From JBFLVN01 sp040758475 (GTDB lineage Bacteria; JAGRBM01): a stretch of DNA of 6,540 nucleotides. The position numbers were made by a program, and so were the translations under genes. The notes under the pieces were generated by a model. The model did not search any database. It saw only the letters and a program-made list of their open reading frames with translations, and was not told the DNA's origin. The stretch's first letter is position 1. The number at the start of each line of letters is the position of its first letter. Of the stretch, positions 5,405 to 6,540 are shown one piece after another. The stretch is taken from NCBI GenBank assembly GCA_040758475.1, contig JBFLVN010000212.1, forward strand, positions 1 through 6,540. The letters run 5' to 3'.

Positions 5405-6540
5405 CTAATTCCCCGGCGGCAGGGCTTTGGGCCGGAAGAAGGCGGGGAAATAAATCCGCGCCCAAAGAGGGGCGGAGAAAAGCCGGGCGAGGGATTCGTT
5501 TCCGCTCACGACGGCGAAGATGCCCGAAGAGAGAACTTCATCTGTGGCGGCCCGGGAGAAAATCCAGTCCACGAGGGAGGGGAGGTGACCCAGCAGGCCC
5601 AGGAGGAAAATCCCCCGCCGCCGAAGCGGCAGGAACATCCGGGCGAGGAGGCCCGGGTAGGCCGAAAGATCGCCCTTCTCTCCCCGGGCGAGGCACTGGC
5701 GCACGGCTTCGGCCGCCGCAAGGCCCGAATAGAGCGCCGGGAAAATCCCCTCGCCCGTGAGCGGGTCCGCCAGGCCCGCCGCATCGCCGAGGAGCAGGCA
5801 GTTTCCGAAGTGAAGGCGCCGCCCCGGGTGATAGGGGCAGATGGGATAACCCTGGGCCGGGCCGCAGGGACTGGCCCCTTCGAGGGGCCGCCCGGCCGCG
5901 GAGAAATCTTTTAGGAATTGATCGTAAAGCTGCCGGATCGAAGGCCCTTTGGCGAGCGTCTTCTGGTGGACGTAGACGCCCACGTTCGCCTTTCTCTCTC
6001 CTCCTTCGGGAAAGACCCATGCGTACCCGGGTTTCAAGTACGGCGTGAAGTGAAACTCCATGTCGGTGGAAAGGCCCCTCACACCTTCCACGTAGCCCCG
6101 CAGGGCGAGCCAGTCGGCGGGGCGTTGTTTTCCCGTCAGGGTTTTGCGGATTTGGGAGTGCTCCCCATCGGCGGCCAGGAGGAACTTGGGCCGCACGGTG
6201 ATTTTCTCGCCATTTCGTTCGAGCGTGACGGACGTGACCCATTCCCGCTCTCTCGTCAGTCCCGCGAACGACCAGCCGGCTTCGAATTTCGCGCCGCAGG
6301 CGACGGCGTGATCCAGGGCTTCCTTGTCGAAGACCATCCGGGGGATGACGTGCCCGTACTCGAGCCCGTCCGGGTCTTCGGCGGCTTTTTCGTATGCCGG
6401 GCGCCATTTGCCCCCGCCGGGGGAGACGAGCGTGACGAACCGGCAGCGCGGGTAGGGGGAGAATTTTTCCAGGTCGAATCCCACTTCCCGGAGGCATTCA
6501 AGCGAGAGGGGGCCGATCCCGTCGCCGCAGATTTTGGGGC
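5405..6540 (-). CDS. Geranylgeranyl reductase family FAD-dependent oxidoreductase, 5' end cut by window
   Basis: 377 C-terminal residues are visible; the N-terminal part with the GxGxxG dinucleotide motif lies beyond the right edge. No true start is in the window: the first GTG at 6484 is an internal Val. The visible part opens with 'PKICGDGIGPLSLECL', the K-x-CG-x-G segment of the family. Next come 'LLAADGEHSQIRKTL' (visible residues 120-134), the second flavin motif, and 'PGYAWVFPEG' (170-179), a geranylgeranyl-reductase signature. 'LLGDAAGLADPLTGEGI' (249-265) is the third flavin motif, contacting the FAD ribityl chain. A hydrophobic C-terminal segment (about 309-327) may associate with the membrane. 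Family members reduce double bonds of isoprenoid chains (chlorophyll side chain, archaeal lipids, menaquinone) or act on related substrates; the substrate cannot be told here. The stop is TAG at 5407-5405, and the lipoprotein gene follows after 93 bp on the same strand. Confidence 0.87.
   Translation of the reverse strand, partial: PKICGDGIGPLSLECLREVGFDLEKFSPYPRCRFVTLVSPGGGKWRPAYEKAAEDPDGLEYGHVIPRMVFDKEALDHAVACGAKFEAGWSFAGLTREREWVTSVTLERNGEKITVRPKFLLAADGEHSQIRKTLTGKQRPADWLALRGYVEGVRGLSTDMEFHFTPYLKPGYAWVFPEGGERKANVGVYVHQKTLAKGPSIRQLYDQFLKDFSAAGRPLEGASPCGPAQGYPICPYHPGRRLHFGNCLLLGDAAGLADPLTGEGIFPALYSGLAAAEAVRQCLARGEKGDLSAYPGLLARMFLPLRRRGIFLLGLLGHLPSLVDWIFSRAATDEVLSSGIFAVVSGNESLARLFSAPLWARIYFPAFFRPKALPPGN

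Noticed and set aside
5021..5914. A 297-codon plus-strand open frame over the lipoprotein start and flavoprotein end
   Set aside because: It is Gly/Arg/Glu-rich with no domain, and it crosses two genes and the promoter gap on the other strand.

Overview
This GC-rich window holds seven protein-coding genes packed with little spacing. Two run off the ends. No tRNA, rRNA, CRISPR array, insertion sequence or long repeat was found, and no stretch over 300 bases lacks a gene. Two genes encode probable lipoproteins with a serine after the lipidated cysteine. With the small set of housekeeping families, this suggests a Gram-negative-type (diderm) bacterium of a GC-rich, possibly uncultured lineage such as the Desulfobacterota, Nitrospinota or Tectomicrobia. 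The lineage is a guess from gene style, not from a marker gene.

Layout from left to right: (1) a minus-strand type I CoA-transferase subunit cut by the left edge; (2) divergent from it across an 82-bp gap, a plus-strand lipoprotein with a START/SRPBCC-like lipid-binding fold; (3) a plus-strand two-helix membrane protein of unknown function; (4) a minus-strand TrmJ-type tRNA 2'-O-methyltransferase whose stop codon overlaps that of gene 3; (5) divergent from trmJ, a plus-strand endonuclease III-like DNA glycosylase of the MagIII/COG2231 type; (6) a minus-strand lipoprotein with an IPT/TIG domain, separated from gene 5 by an 86-bp convergent gap holding a strong terminator; (7) a minus-strand geranylgeranyl-reductase-family flavoprotein cut by the right edge.

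The genes do not form one obvious pathway. The pieces are CoA-ester metabolism, isoprenoid or lipid hydrogenation, envelope lipoproteins, tRNA modification and base-excision repair. The arrangement of divergent and convergent pairs implies several short transcription units. I see no convincing new multi-gene system. The more interesting points are the face-to-face overlapping promoters between genes 1 and 2, the active-site and cysteine pattern of the glycosylase, a START-like domain tethered outside the cytoplasm, and the tight convergent gene ends. The long extra open frames on opposite strands look like shadows caused by high GC.
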